Origin: Mariprofundus sp.
Lineage (GTDB): Bacteria > Pseudomonadota > Zetaproteobacteria > Mariprofundales > Mariprofundaceae
Assembly (NCBI GenBank): GCA_030951065.1
Contig: JAUZQH010000207.1
Span: 1 to 11,566, forward strand
Direction: 5' to 3'
Length of the DNA stretch: 11,566 nucleotides
This document shows positions 1-5,908 of this stretch, piece after piece. The position numbers and the translations under genes were made by a program. A model generated the notes under the pieces. That model saw only the letters and a list, made by a program, of their open reading frames with translations. It did not search any database and was not told where the DNA came from. Within the stretch, counting starts at the first letter, position 1. The number at the start of each line of letters is the position of its first letter.

Positions 1-15
1 CATTAAATTTCTCCC
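1..15 (-). promoter_or_regulatory. Start codon and Shine-Dalgarno of a divergent gene leaving the left edge
   Basis: Read on the minus strand, bases 15 to 1 give GGGAGAAATTTAATG: a purine-rich ribosome binding site (GGGAG, 15-11) seven bases before an ATG that occupies bases 3-1. The rest of the gene would lie outside the window, so its product is unknown. The following region has no + strand gene until 340, which fits a divergent promoter region between this gene and pheA. With only one codon visible this is an inference from spacing and motif, not a proven gene. Confidence 0.45.
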
Positions 16-31
16 TTGAAAGGCTCACTTG

Positions 32-40
32 GTAATAGCA
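32..40 (-). promoter_or_regulatory. Candidate extended -10 element for the divergent gene
   Basis: On the minus strand, bases 40 to 32 read TGCTATTAC, an extended -10 (TGn then TATTAC, 4 of 6 matches to TATAAT). A start point near base 25 would leave a leader of roughly 20-25 nt containing the GGGAG at 15-11, which is plausible. There is no good -35 hexamer at 16-18 bp spacing, so the call is weak. Confidence 0.22.
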
Positions 41-212
41 TGACTTGATTTTCCACCTATTAATCCACTTTATGCGCCTATATTTTCCTTGATAGTGGAT
101 ATTAAGGCACAAACAAGGAATTGTATCTTGCTTATCTGGACATCATACAAACTTTTGCAGAAATAGTTCCCACTGTCTATTCATGCCCGATTCCCACCGT
201 TCAGGCTTAAGA

Positions 213-221
213 TGCTATAAC
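213..221 (+). promoter_or_regulatory. Candidate extended -10 promoter upstream of pheA
   Basis: Bases 213-221 read TGCTATAAC: an extended -10 TGn followed by TATAAC, 5 of 6 matches to TATAAT. No recognisable -35 lies at 16-18 bp upstream (CCCACC region at 193-198), which extended -10 promoters can tolerate. It would give a leader of roughly 110 nt for pheA. It competes with the candidate at 231-259. Confidence 0.25.
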
Positions 222-230
222 CATAAAAAC

Positions 231-259
231 TTGAGAAGTGTGGATGTTTCGAATATCAA
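231..259 (+). promoter_or_regulatory. Candidate sigma-70 promoter for pheA
   Basis: TTGAGA at 231-236 (5 of 6 to TTGACA) and TATCAA at 254-259 (4 of 6 to TATAAT) are separated by exactly 17 bp. Transcription would start near 266, leaving a leader of about 75 nt before the pheA ATG. This is the better spaced of the two + strand candidates, but AT-rich DNA gives such matches by chance. Confidence 0.3.
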
Positions 260-339
260 TTTGGCAAAATAGCTCTCAATTATCCAAAGTCATACTCCCG
301 GGCATGGATTGACCCACAGGCTGCTGATAGTGTGCTGGC

Positions 340-1491
340 ATGGGTGATCTGGAAGAAAAACTGAACGAACTCAGAGTTGCTATCGATGCCGTCGATGATG
401 AATTGCTGGAATTGATCCGCAAGCGTGCACAACTGGCATCGCAGGTCGGCGAGCACAAGCAGGATCGTGGCAATGCACCGTTTTATGTACCCAGTCGGGA
501 AGCCTCGATTATTCGCCGTGTGCTGGCCCGCAACGCCGAAGCGGCAGACAACGAACACCAGACCAAGATTCCCGATGAAGCCATTCATGGTATCTATCGT
601 GAAATTATCGGTGCCTGTCTGGCGCTGGAGCATCCGATGACAGTGGCCTATCTCGGCCCGGAAGGAACCTTCAGCCATACGGCTGCCACCCGTCAGTTCG
701 GGGCAACACCGAAATATCTGGCCTGCGGTTCACTGGAAATGGTATTTGATGAAGTGGAATCCGGCCGTGCCACCTATGGTGTGGTGCCGGTGGAAAATGC
801 ATTCGAAGGTGCAGTCACACCGACACTGGATCTGTTCGCCGATATGGAGCGCGATATTTTCATCTGCGCCGAGATACAGTTATCCATTCACCATCACCTG
901 TTCACCTATGCGGAAAACCTCGATGATATTGAGGTGGTGATTTCGCATCCGCAACCGCTGGGACAATGTCGCAACTGGCTGGCTACACATCTACCCGGTG
1001 CACAGCTGATGGAAGCTTCTTCAACCATTCGTGCCGCCCAGATTGTGGACGAAGCAAAAGATGCCGATAACGGCGCACTGGACTGGGAAAAATGTGCGGT
1101 GGTCGGGCCATATTCGATTGTAGATCAGTCGGAGTTACCGCTGGTGAAACGCAATATTGAAGATTTTCACGATAACACCACCCGATTCTTTGTGATTGGA
1201 CAACATGATTCACCGGCTTCGGGCGAAGATAAAACATCGCTGGTCATGTCAATCAGGGATGAACCGGGAGCATTGCATAAGCTGATTGCATCCTTTGCCG
1301 GACGTAATATCGGCCTGACACGTATCGAATCGAGACCATCGAAGAAAAAACTGTGGGAATATGTCTTTTTTGCCGATGTACAGGGGCACCGGGACGATAC
1401 CGATGTAGCAGAAGCCATTGCCGAGATTCAGTCCAAACCAGGCGGTTTCATCAAGGTGCTGGGTTCATATCCCGTTTCCAAACCATTATAA
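340..1491 (+). CDS. pheA: Bifunctional chorismate mutase / prephenate dehydratase (P-protein)
   Basis: Cytoplasmic enzyme that rearranges chorismate to prephenate and then dehydrates and decarboxylates it to phenylpyruvate, the phenylalanine precursor. The 383 residues match the usual P-protein length (E. coli 386). An AroQ-type chorismate mutase domain covers about residues 3-95, with Arg12, Arg29, Lys40 and Arg53-Glu54 lining up with E. coli Arg11, Arg28, Lys39 and Arg51-Glu52. The prephenate dehydratase domain covers about 101-285, with GPEGTFS after residue 104, VVPVENA at 148-154 and the catalytic TTRF at 280-283. An ACT regulatory domain (about 297-375) carries GALH at 310-313 and ESRP at 330-333, the Phe-binding signatures, so feedback inhibition by phenylalanine is expected. 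The ATG at 340 is the first in frame after a stop at 328; no clear Shine-Dalgarno precedes it. The GxxExxY relic follows, then hisC. Confidence 0.97.
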   Translation: MGDLEEKLNELRVAIDAVDDELLELIRKRAQLASQVGEHKQDRGNAPFYVPSREASIIRRVLARNAEAADNEHQTKIPDEAIHGIYREIIGACLALEHPMTVAYLGPEGTFSHTAATRQFGATPKYLACGSLEMVFDEVESGRATYGVVPVENAFEGAVTPTLDLFADMERDIFICAEIQLSIHHHLFTYAENLDDIEVVISHPQPLGQCRNWLATHLPGAQLMEASSTIRAAQIVDEAKDADNGALDWEKCAVVGPYSIVDQSELPLVKRNIEDFHDNTTRFFVIGQHDSPASGEDKTSLVMSIRDEPGALHKLIASFAGRNIGLTRIESRPSKKKLWEYVFFADVQGHRDDTDVAEAIAEIQSKPGGFIKVLGSYPVSKPL

Positions 1492-1500
1492 ACAAGCGTC

Positions 1501-1528
1501 ACCACGAAGAACACAGAGAGTACGAAGG
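1501..1528 (+). repeat. Left inverted arm of the GxxExxY relic, built of 9-nt units
   Basis: Begins ACCACGAAG ten bases after the pheA stop. From 1503 it reads as three degenerate 9-nt units (CACGAAGAA, CACAGAGAG, TACGAAGGA). It matches the reverse complement of 1744-1771 at 22 of 28 positions, including a perfect first 9 bases. In one frame it encodes a His-Glu-rich peptide (HHEEHREYEG). From memory, His-Glu runs of this kind are a familiar sight beside GxxExxY genes in environmental genomes. Function unknown. Confidence 0.8.
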
Positions 1529-1530
1529 AA

Positions 1531-1722
1531 TTGGAATTTGATAGGTTGTCAAAGAAAGTAATTGGATGTGCTATTGAGGTTCATCGTAACCTTGGGCCGG
1601 GACTACTCGAGTCAGCCTACGAAAAATGTCTGGCTTATGAACTTGAATATGTGAGTACCGGGCTACTAATAAATTTCAACGTACAGATATTAAAGGACGG
1701 ACTGAAACGTGTGGTTTTATAG
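1531..1722 (+). pseudogene. Internally deleted GxxExxY-family (PDDEXK_3-like) protein remnant
   Basis: A 63-codon frame starting at a TTG resembles the two ends of GxxExxY-family proteins (usually about 120-130 residues). The N-terminal part has the family pattern IGCAIEVHRNLGPGLLESAY, with Gly24, Glu27 and Tyr30 forming the GxxExxY signature. The C-terminal part, GLLINFN at 44-50 and LKDGLKRVVL to the end, is the usual family tail. The middle 60 or so residues, which in the family carry the nuclease-like core (the stretch with LDCGYR...DL and the ELK motif), are missing: the sequence jumps near residues 40-43. The frame stays open across the junction, so this looks like an in-frame deletion. 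No well-spaced Shine-Dalgarno precedes the TTG. The cellular role of this family is not known; this copy is probably non-functional. Flanked by inverted arms at 1501-1528 and 1744-1771. Confidence 0.8.
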
Positions 1723-1725
1723 AAA

Positions 1726-1740
1726 ATTGTTTATAACAAT
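1726..1740. repeat. Short perfect palindrome after the GxxExxY relic
   Basis: ATTGTT-TAT-AACAAT: perfect 6-bp arms around a 3-base centre, starting four bases after the relic's stop. It could be a small regulator operator, part of the relic's structure, or chance in AT-rich DNA. It also contains TATAAC (1732-1737), a possible -10 for hisC, but no matching -35 is seen. It is too AT-rich and lacks a U tract, so it is not a terminator. Confidence 0.4.
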
Positions 1741-1743
1741 AAA

Positions 1744-1771
1744 ACTTTGTGCTCTTCGTGTCCTTCGTGGT
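1744..1771 (-). repeat. Right inverted arm, abutting the hisC start
   Basis: On the minus strand it begins ACCACGAAGG and contains 9-nt units CACGAAGGA, CACGAAGAG, CACAAAGTT. It mirrors 1501-1528 (22 of 28). It ends four bases before the ATG of hisC and so occupies the place where the hisC ribosome binding site should be. Read on the minus strand it encodes HEGHEEHK, the same His-Glu style as the left arm. Confidence 0.8.
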
Positions 1772-1775
1772 AAAA

Positions 1776-2891
1776 ATGATGGATATTGATTGGTTGGCAC
1801 GGGCAGTGCCGCAAACATCCGCATTGCACCCTTATATTCCGGGCAAACCGGTGGAAACCCTGCTGCGGGAAAAGGGCCTGGATCACGCTGTCAAACTGGC
1901 ATCCAATGAAAACCCCTATGGACCATCTCCGAAAGCGATCGCTGCCATTAAAAAGGCCGCGACAGAAGTACATCGTTATCCGGATGGCGATGCCACCCTG
2001 TTGAAAACGTCACTGGCCGCTTTCCATGCTGTTGCTACAGACCAGATATTGATCGGCAACGGCTCCAATGAAGTGCTGGAATTACTGATCCGCACTTTTG
2101 CCGGACCCGGAGATGAAGTTGTTTATGCCCGGCGCGGATTTATTGTGTATGCCCTGGCGACACAAGCCGCCGGTGCAACCTGCATTGCAGTGCCGGAATC
2201 CGATGGACTGACACATGATCTGGATGCCATGGCCGCAGCAGTCACAGATCACACCAAAATTATCTGTATCGCCAATCCGAACAATCCGACCGGCACATTG
2301 CACGACAACAAAGCCATCCAGATTTTTCTGGATCGTTTACCACGAGATGTGATTGTCATTGTAGATGAGGCCTATTACGAATTTGTGGCTGACCGGCTGG
2401 GTGATTCCGTGCAAAATCTGTCACACCCGGGGCTGGTCATCAGCCGTACATTTTCCAAAGCCTACGGGCTGGCCGGTTGCCGTGTCGGTTATGCAGTAGC
2501 AAATCATACTATTATCGGCCTGGCCAACCGTTTTCGCGAACCTTTCAACATCAATTTACCGGCACAGGCAGCAGCAGTCGCTGCACTGGATGACCGGGAA
2601 TGGGTCATGGATCATGTCGCCAAAACTATCGCTGAACGTGATCGTCTGGAGACTGCACTGCAAAGTATGGGCATGTCGGGCGGGCATAGTTTTGCTAACT
2701 TTGTGTTGCTGCACCACAGTCAAAGTACGGCAATTTTGCAGGGACTGGAAAATCACGGCATCATCCCCCGCCCGCTGGCACCCTATGGTATGGCCGATTA
2801 TCTGCGCATTTCTGTTGGCACAGCCGGGGAAAATACGGAATTTTTGCGTATTCTTGAAACCATCGTACCACGTGGTGATGAAACTGAATGA
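1776..2891 (+). CDS. hisC: Histidinol-phosphate aminotransferase (class I/II PLP enzyme)
   Basis: PLP-dependent aminotransferase of about 371 residues. It has the fold type I landmarks: SNENPYGPSP near the N-terminus, ANPNNPTGT from residue 166 (Asn170 contacts PLP), DEAYYEF from Asp197, the PLP lysine Lys228 in SRTFSKAYGLAGCRVGY, and the carboxylate-binding Arg344 in LRISVG. HisC makes histidinol phosphate from imidazole-acetol phosphate. Placed between pheA and tyrA, it is inferred also to transaminate phenylpyruvate and 4-hydroxyphenylpyruvate, as known for some HisC enzymes. Start choice: ATG at 1776 (or the adjacent ATG at 1779). The frame is open back to a GTG at 1749, but those nine codons lie in the inverted arm and are not part of the family. 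No normal Shine-Dalgarno precedes the ATG; only GTGG is present. Confidence 0.93.
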   Translation: MMDIDWLARAVPQTSALHPYIPGKPVETLLREKGLDHAVKLASNENPYGPSPKAIAAIKKAATEVHRYPDGDATLLKTSLAAFHAVATDQILIGNGSNEVLELLIRTFAGPGDEVVYARRGFIVYALATQAAGATCIAVPESDGLTHDLDAMAAAVTDHTKIICIANPNNPTGTLHDNKAIQIFLDRLPRDVIVIVDEAYYEFVADRLGDSVQNLSHPGLVISRTFSKAYGLAGCRVGYAVANHTIIGLANRFREPFNINLPAQAAAVAALDDREWVMDHVAKTIAERDRLETALQSMGMSGGHSFANFVLLHHSQSTAILQGLENHGIIPRPLAPYGMADYLRISVGTAGENTEFLRILETIVPRGDETE

Positions 2892-2910
2892 TTAGGAGCA
2901 TCCTGTAATT

Positions 2911-3795
2911 GTGAACCCGATAAAACACCTCGTAGTGATTGGCACCGGCCTGATTGGCGGTTCGGTAAGCCTTGCCCTGAAAAAAGCGGGCCGGGTTGAG
3001 CGTGTCACAGGTGTGGGTCGCAGTCGGGATAATCTGGTACGAGCCAAAGAGCTGGGTGTTGTGGATAACTGGACGCATGATAGTGCCGAAGCTGTTGCAG
3101 ATGCTGATATAGTCCTGGTGGCTGTGCCGATGACTGCCTATGAATCCGTATTCGCTGCGATGAAAGACACGTTGCCTGCCAGGGCCATTGTCACCGATGT
3201 CGGCAGCACCAAACAATCGGCCATCGCTGCAGCCCGGAGAATATTGTCCGACTGTTCCCGCTTTGTTCCGGCCCATCCGATTGCCGGCACCGAACAGTCC
3301 GGTTCAGGAGCTGCCTTTGCAGAATTATTCGAACACCACCTCTGTATCCTGACACCCGATACGCAGACTGATTCAGCAGCCTTACAGCTGGTGGAAGATA
3401 TGTGGAAATCCACCGGCAGCCATGTCATGAGTATGGAGCCGGCAGAGCATGATAATTTTCTGGCCGCAGTCAGCCATCTGCCGCATCTGACTGCCTTTGC
3501 GCTGGTCAATGCAGTGCGTAAACAGGGTAATGAACAACATGACCCCTTTGAATTTGCGGCCGGCGGTTTCCGCGACTTTTCACGCATTGCCTCTTCATCA
3601 CCGCAGATGTGGCGTGATATCGCATTATGCAATCGCGAGGCTGTAATCCATCAACTGGACGCATTACAAAGTGAGCTGAATGATCTGAAACTGGCCTTGC
3701 AAAACGGCGATGGCGATCAGCTACTGGATAACTTTACGGCCGCCAAACAGGCGCGCGATGCATGGCTGGCCAAACACGGAGAACATCAATCATGA
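2911..3795 (+). CDS. tyrA: Prephenate (or arogenate) dehydrogenase
   Basis: NAD(P)-dependent oxidative decarboxylation of prephenate to 4-hydroxyphenylpyruvate, the tyrosine branch. The 294 residues contain only the dehydrogenase: an N-terminal Rossmann domain with GTGLIGGS (GxGxxG at 11-16), then TDVGSTK at 95-101, HPIAGTE from His122, and SHLPH at 188-192 leading into the helical dimerisation domain. There is no chorismate mutase part, unlike E. coli TyrA, so chorismate mutase must come from PheA. Substrate preference (prephenate versus arogenate) cannot be read here. GTG start at 2911; TAGGAG at 2893-2898 is 12 bases upstream, slightly far. The stop overlaps the aroA start (ATGA at 3792-3795), implying translational coupling. 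Confidence 0.95.
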   Translation: MNPIKHLVVIGTGLIGGSVSLALKKAGRVERVTGVGRSRDNLVRAKELGVVDNWTHDSAEAVADADIVLVAVPMTAYESVFAAMKDTLPARAIVTDVGSTKQSAIAAARRILSDCSRFVPAHPIAGTEQSGSGAAFAELFEHHLCILTPDTQTDSAALQLVEDMWKSTGSHVMSMEPAEHDNFLAAVSHLPHLTAFALVNAVRKQGNEQHDPFEFAAGGFRDFSRIASSSPQMWRDIALCNREAVIHQLDALQSELNDLKLALQNGDGDQLLDNFTAAKQARDAWLAKHGEHQS

Positions 3796-5147
3796 ATGTC
3801 GGTGGAACATTAATAGCTGGCCCGGCGGCTGGCCCTCTCTCCGGTGATATTACCGTTCCCGGTGACAAATCAATGTCGCATCGGGCTGTAATGCTGGCAT
3901 CTCTGGCTGATGGCGTGACTGAAATTCACGGTTTCCTGCCCGGAGAGGATAATCTCGCTACAGCGAAAATGTTCATGGATATGGGTGTGAACATTGACTG
4001 GCTGAATGATGAAAAAACGTCTCTGCGTATACACGGCGTTGGCCTGCATGGGTTGAAAGCACCCGATCATGTGCTGGATGCCGGCAATGCCGGTACCTGT
4101 GTACGACTGATGACCGGTATACTGGCAGGTCAGCGCTTTGCTTCGACTGTGACGGGTGATGCATCCCTGTGTAAACGTCCGATGAAACGAGTAGTCGACC
4201 CGATACGTAGAATGGGTGCCACGGTTGATGGTACAGAAGATGGAAATTTTCTGCCCATTACCATTTCCGGCGGTGACTTACATGCCATTCATCACATATC
4301 CGAAGTCGCCAGCGCACAGGTAAAATCATGTGTCTTGCTGGCCGGTTTGTATGCCGATGGTGATACAAAAGTGAATGAACCGAAACCGACCCGCGATCAT
4401 ACCGAGCGCATGTTACCCCTGTTCGGCCAGCCGGTTGATGTGGCCGCTGATGGTACGATTACGCTTTCTCCGACGGATGAACTCAAAGCGCCCGATGCTG
4501 CTGTACTAATTCCGGCTGATCCCTCCTCCGCCTGTTTCTTTGCTGTAGCGGCAAGTCTGGTGGAAGGATCGGATATCACCTTGAACAGTATCGGCATCAA
4601 CCCGCGCCGCGATGGCTGGAGAAGGGTCATCAATGGCATGGGGGCCAACCTGAAACTGGATCATGAACGTGCAGTCGGTGAAGAACCTGTGGCTGATATT
4701 CGTGTTAGCTCAGGTGGTTTGCACGGTTTGCATGTAGATCCGAATGATGTCCCGGATGCCATTGATGAGTTTCCGGTATTGTTTGCAGCCGCGGCCCTGG
4801 CTGATGGTGAATTTATACTCGAAAATGCCGAAGAATTACGCGTCAAGGAATCGGACCGTATTGCTGCCATGGCTGCAGCCCTGCGTGCAGCCGGTGCTGA
4901 TATCGAAGAGCGTCGGGATGGTGCAATCATTCATGGTTTAGCCGCACTCAGCGGCAATGCTGATGTTGATGCGCATGGCGACCACCGCATCGCCATGGCC
5001 ATGGCTGTGGCAGCGCAACGGGCCAGAGCCGATATTCGTATTCATAATGCTGCAGCCATTGCCACAAGCTTTCCGAATTTCGTCACACTGGCTCAAAGTA
5101 TCGGTATGAATGTACGCTGGGCTGACGACAATGAGATGTCCCTGTGA
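3792..5147 (+). CDS. aroA: 3-phosphoshikimate 1-carboxyvinyltransferase (EPSP synthase)
   Basis: Transfers the enolpyruvyl group of PEP to shikimate 3-phosphate, the sixth shikimate step, feeding chorismate to PheA. From the ATG at 3792 it has 451 residues, long for the E. coli type (427) but normal for the class II-like type. Motifs: GDKSMSHR at 24-31, LDAGNAGTCVR at 95-105, RVKESDR at 350-356, and GDHRIAM around 396-402. GDKSxSHR instead of the E. coli GSKSxSNR pattern suggests the class II-like subfamily. Gly101, at the site of E. coli Gly96, is retained, whereas the classical insensitive CP4 enzyme has alanine there; inhibitor tolerance is therefore not predictable. GGAG at 3778-3781 is a ribosome binding site ten bases upstream. 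The frame extends back to 3762 inside tyrA, but homology begins after 3792. Its stop overlaps the cmk GTG (GTGA). Confidence 0.97.
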   Translation: MNVGGTLIAGPAAGPLSGDITVPGDKSMSHRAVMLASLADGVTEIHGFLPGEDNLATAKMFMDMGVNIDWLNDEKTSLRIHGVGLHGLKAPDHVLDAGNAGTCVRLMTGILAGQRFASTVTGDASLCKRPMKRVVDPIRRMGATVDGTEDGNFLPITISGGDLHAIHHISEVASAQVKSCVLLAGLYADGDTKVNEPKPTRDHTERMLPLFGQPVDVAADGTITLSPTDELKAPDAAVLIPADPSSACFFAVAASLVEGSDITLNSIGINPRRDGWRRVINGMGANLKLDHERAVGEEPVADIRVSSGGLHGLHVDPNDVPDAIDEFPVLFAAAALADGEFILENAEELRVKESDRIAAMAAALRAAGADIEERRDGAIIHGLAALSGNADVDAHGDHRIAMAMAVAAQRARADIRIHNAAAIATSFPNFVTLAQSIGMNVRWADDNEMSL

Positions 5148-5836
5148 GTGAATGGCGTGCCATCAAAGGACTGACCATTGCGATTGACGGGCCTTCCGGT
5201 TCCGGCAAGGGCACGGTAGCAAAAATGTTGGCCGAAGAGACAGGTTTGCCGGTTCTGGATACAGGATTACTCTATCGTCTGGTCGGCTCCGTAGCGCTGG
5301 CGCGAAATATTTCACTTGAGAACGAACCGGTTCTGGCCGAATTTGTTGAGAGTCTGCTGGATGTGATTACATGGACGGTGGATGGTATATATCTTAACGG
5401 TGATAATATCACGGATTCATTGCGCAGTGAGCAGGCTGGTGATGCGGCATCAAAAGTGGCTGCTATGCCGGCAGTACGTGAAAAACTACTCGGTCTGCAA
5501 CGAAAACTGGCCCGGAAAGGTTGCATCATGGATGGTCGCGATATCGGGACGGTGGTATTGCCGGACGCTCCGGCCAAGTTTTTTTTGACAGCCTCGGTAC
5601 GGGAACGCGCCCGCCGTCGCTGGGCCCAGTTGAAAAACAAGGGCGGCAGCAGCCTTGATGCAGTGGTGGCCGAACTGAAAATGCGTGACCAACGCGATAT
5701 GGAACGTCAGCATGCGCCGCTGAAACAGGCAACCGATGCCATTGTTATTGACTCGACCACCATGCGAGCCGATGACGTGGTAGATCGAATGCTTGGCGTT
5801 CTGGAGCGGAGAAAGCTGATCACAGCATCGGTATAA
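5144..5836 (+). CDS. cmk: Cytidylate kinase
   Basis: Phosphorylates CMP and dCMP to the diphosphates with ATP in the cytoplasm, salvaging cytidine nucleotides. The 230 residues are family-typical (E. coli 227). The Walker A loop GPSGSGKG spans residues 16-23. The nucleotide-monophosphate region includes the insert near residues 35-100. DGRDIGT at 130-136 is the CMP-recognition motif, and RERARRRW after residue 155 forms the arginine-rich lid. The GTG start overlaps the aroA stop by four bases; a weak GAG lies upstream, so translation is probably coupled to aroA. The cmk-rpsA pairing is a conserved arrangement in proteobacteria. Confidence 0.96.
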   Translation: MSEWRAIKGLTIAIDGPSGSGKGTVAKMLAEETGLPVLDTGLLYRLVGSVALARNISLENEPVLAEFVESLLDVITWTVDGIYLNGDNITDSLRSEQAGDAASKVAAMPAVREKLLGLQRKLARKGCIMDGRDIGTVVLPDAPAKFFLTASVRERARRRWAQLKNKGGSSLDAVVAELKMRDQRDMERQHAPLKQATDAIVIDSTTMRADDVVDRMLGVLERRKLITASV

Positions 5837-5837
5837 T
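5832..5837 (+). promoter_or_regulatory. Candidate -10 box for rpsA overlapping the cmk stop
   Basis: A perfect TATAAT spans the cmk stop codon, about 70 bases before the rpsA ATG, where an rpsA promoter would be expected; in E. coli rpsA has its own promoters in and near cmk. The 16-18 bp upstream window (AGAAAG region) has no good -35 hexamer, so this rests on one hexamer and position. Confidence 0.3.
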
Positions 5838-5908
5838 CTTATCAGAGCACAAATACACAATACTGAATAACAATTCTTCATGAATTGAGGAACCGGGATG
5901 GTACAATA

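Larger units (their letters stand above)
4..339. other. AT-rich divergent intergenic region upstream of pheA
   Basis: No supported coding sequence is present over about 336 bases; it is visibly more AT-rich than the genes that follow. It contains an imperfect inverted repeat (ATCCACT at 63-69 and AGTGGAT at 94-100, 24-nt loop), and candidate promoters in both directions. serC, which often precedes pheA in Gammaproteobacteria, is not here. Two short frames (ATG at 72, six codons, MRLYFP; ATG at 183, about 29 codons) lack ribosome binding sites and are not accepted as leader peptides. No attenuator-type hairpin followed by a T run is visible, so a classical pheL-type leader is not supported. 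Confidence 0.7.

Noticed and set aside
72..92. Tiny frame MRLYFP upstream of pheA as a Phe/Tyr leader peptide
   Set aside because: No ribosome binding site, only one Phe and one Tyr codon, and no terminator or antiterminator structure follows.
183..272. 29-codon frame starting MPDSHRSG upstream of pheA
   Set aside because: No Shine-Dalgarno, no recognisable family, in AT-rich intergenic DNA, and it runs across both candidate pheA promoter elements.
312..345. ACCCA/TGGGT pairing that would hide the pheA start codon
   Set aside because: Only five base pairs across a 24-base loop with no continuing stem; too weak to call a regulatory hairpin.
280..678. 132-codon minus-strand frame opposite pheA
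   Set aside because: Shadow of the strongly supported pheA; composition shows no domain and the opposite strand has unbroken family motifs. Other minus-strand frames in the window fail for the same reason.
1749..1775. GTG at 1749 as the true hisC start
   Set aside because: The nine extra codons (MLFVSFVVK) are just the repeat arm read through; HisC homology starts at MMDIDWLARAV or just after.
3762..3791. Upstream ATG at 3762 as the aroA start
   Set aside because: It would overlap tyrA by 34 bases; the ATG at 3792 has GGAG upstream, makes the common ATGA overlap and matches the family start.
5885..5908. TTG at 5885 as the rpsA start
   Set aside because: Adds MRNRDGTI, which overlaps the only purine-rich initiation sequences; ATG 5909 is the simpler choice.
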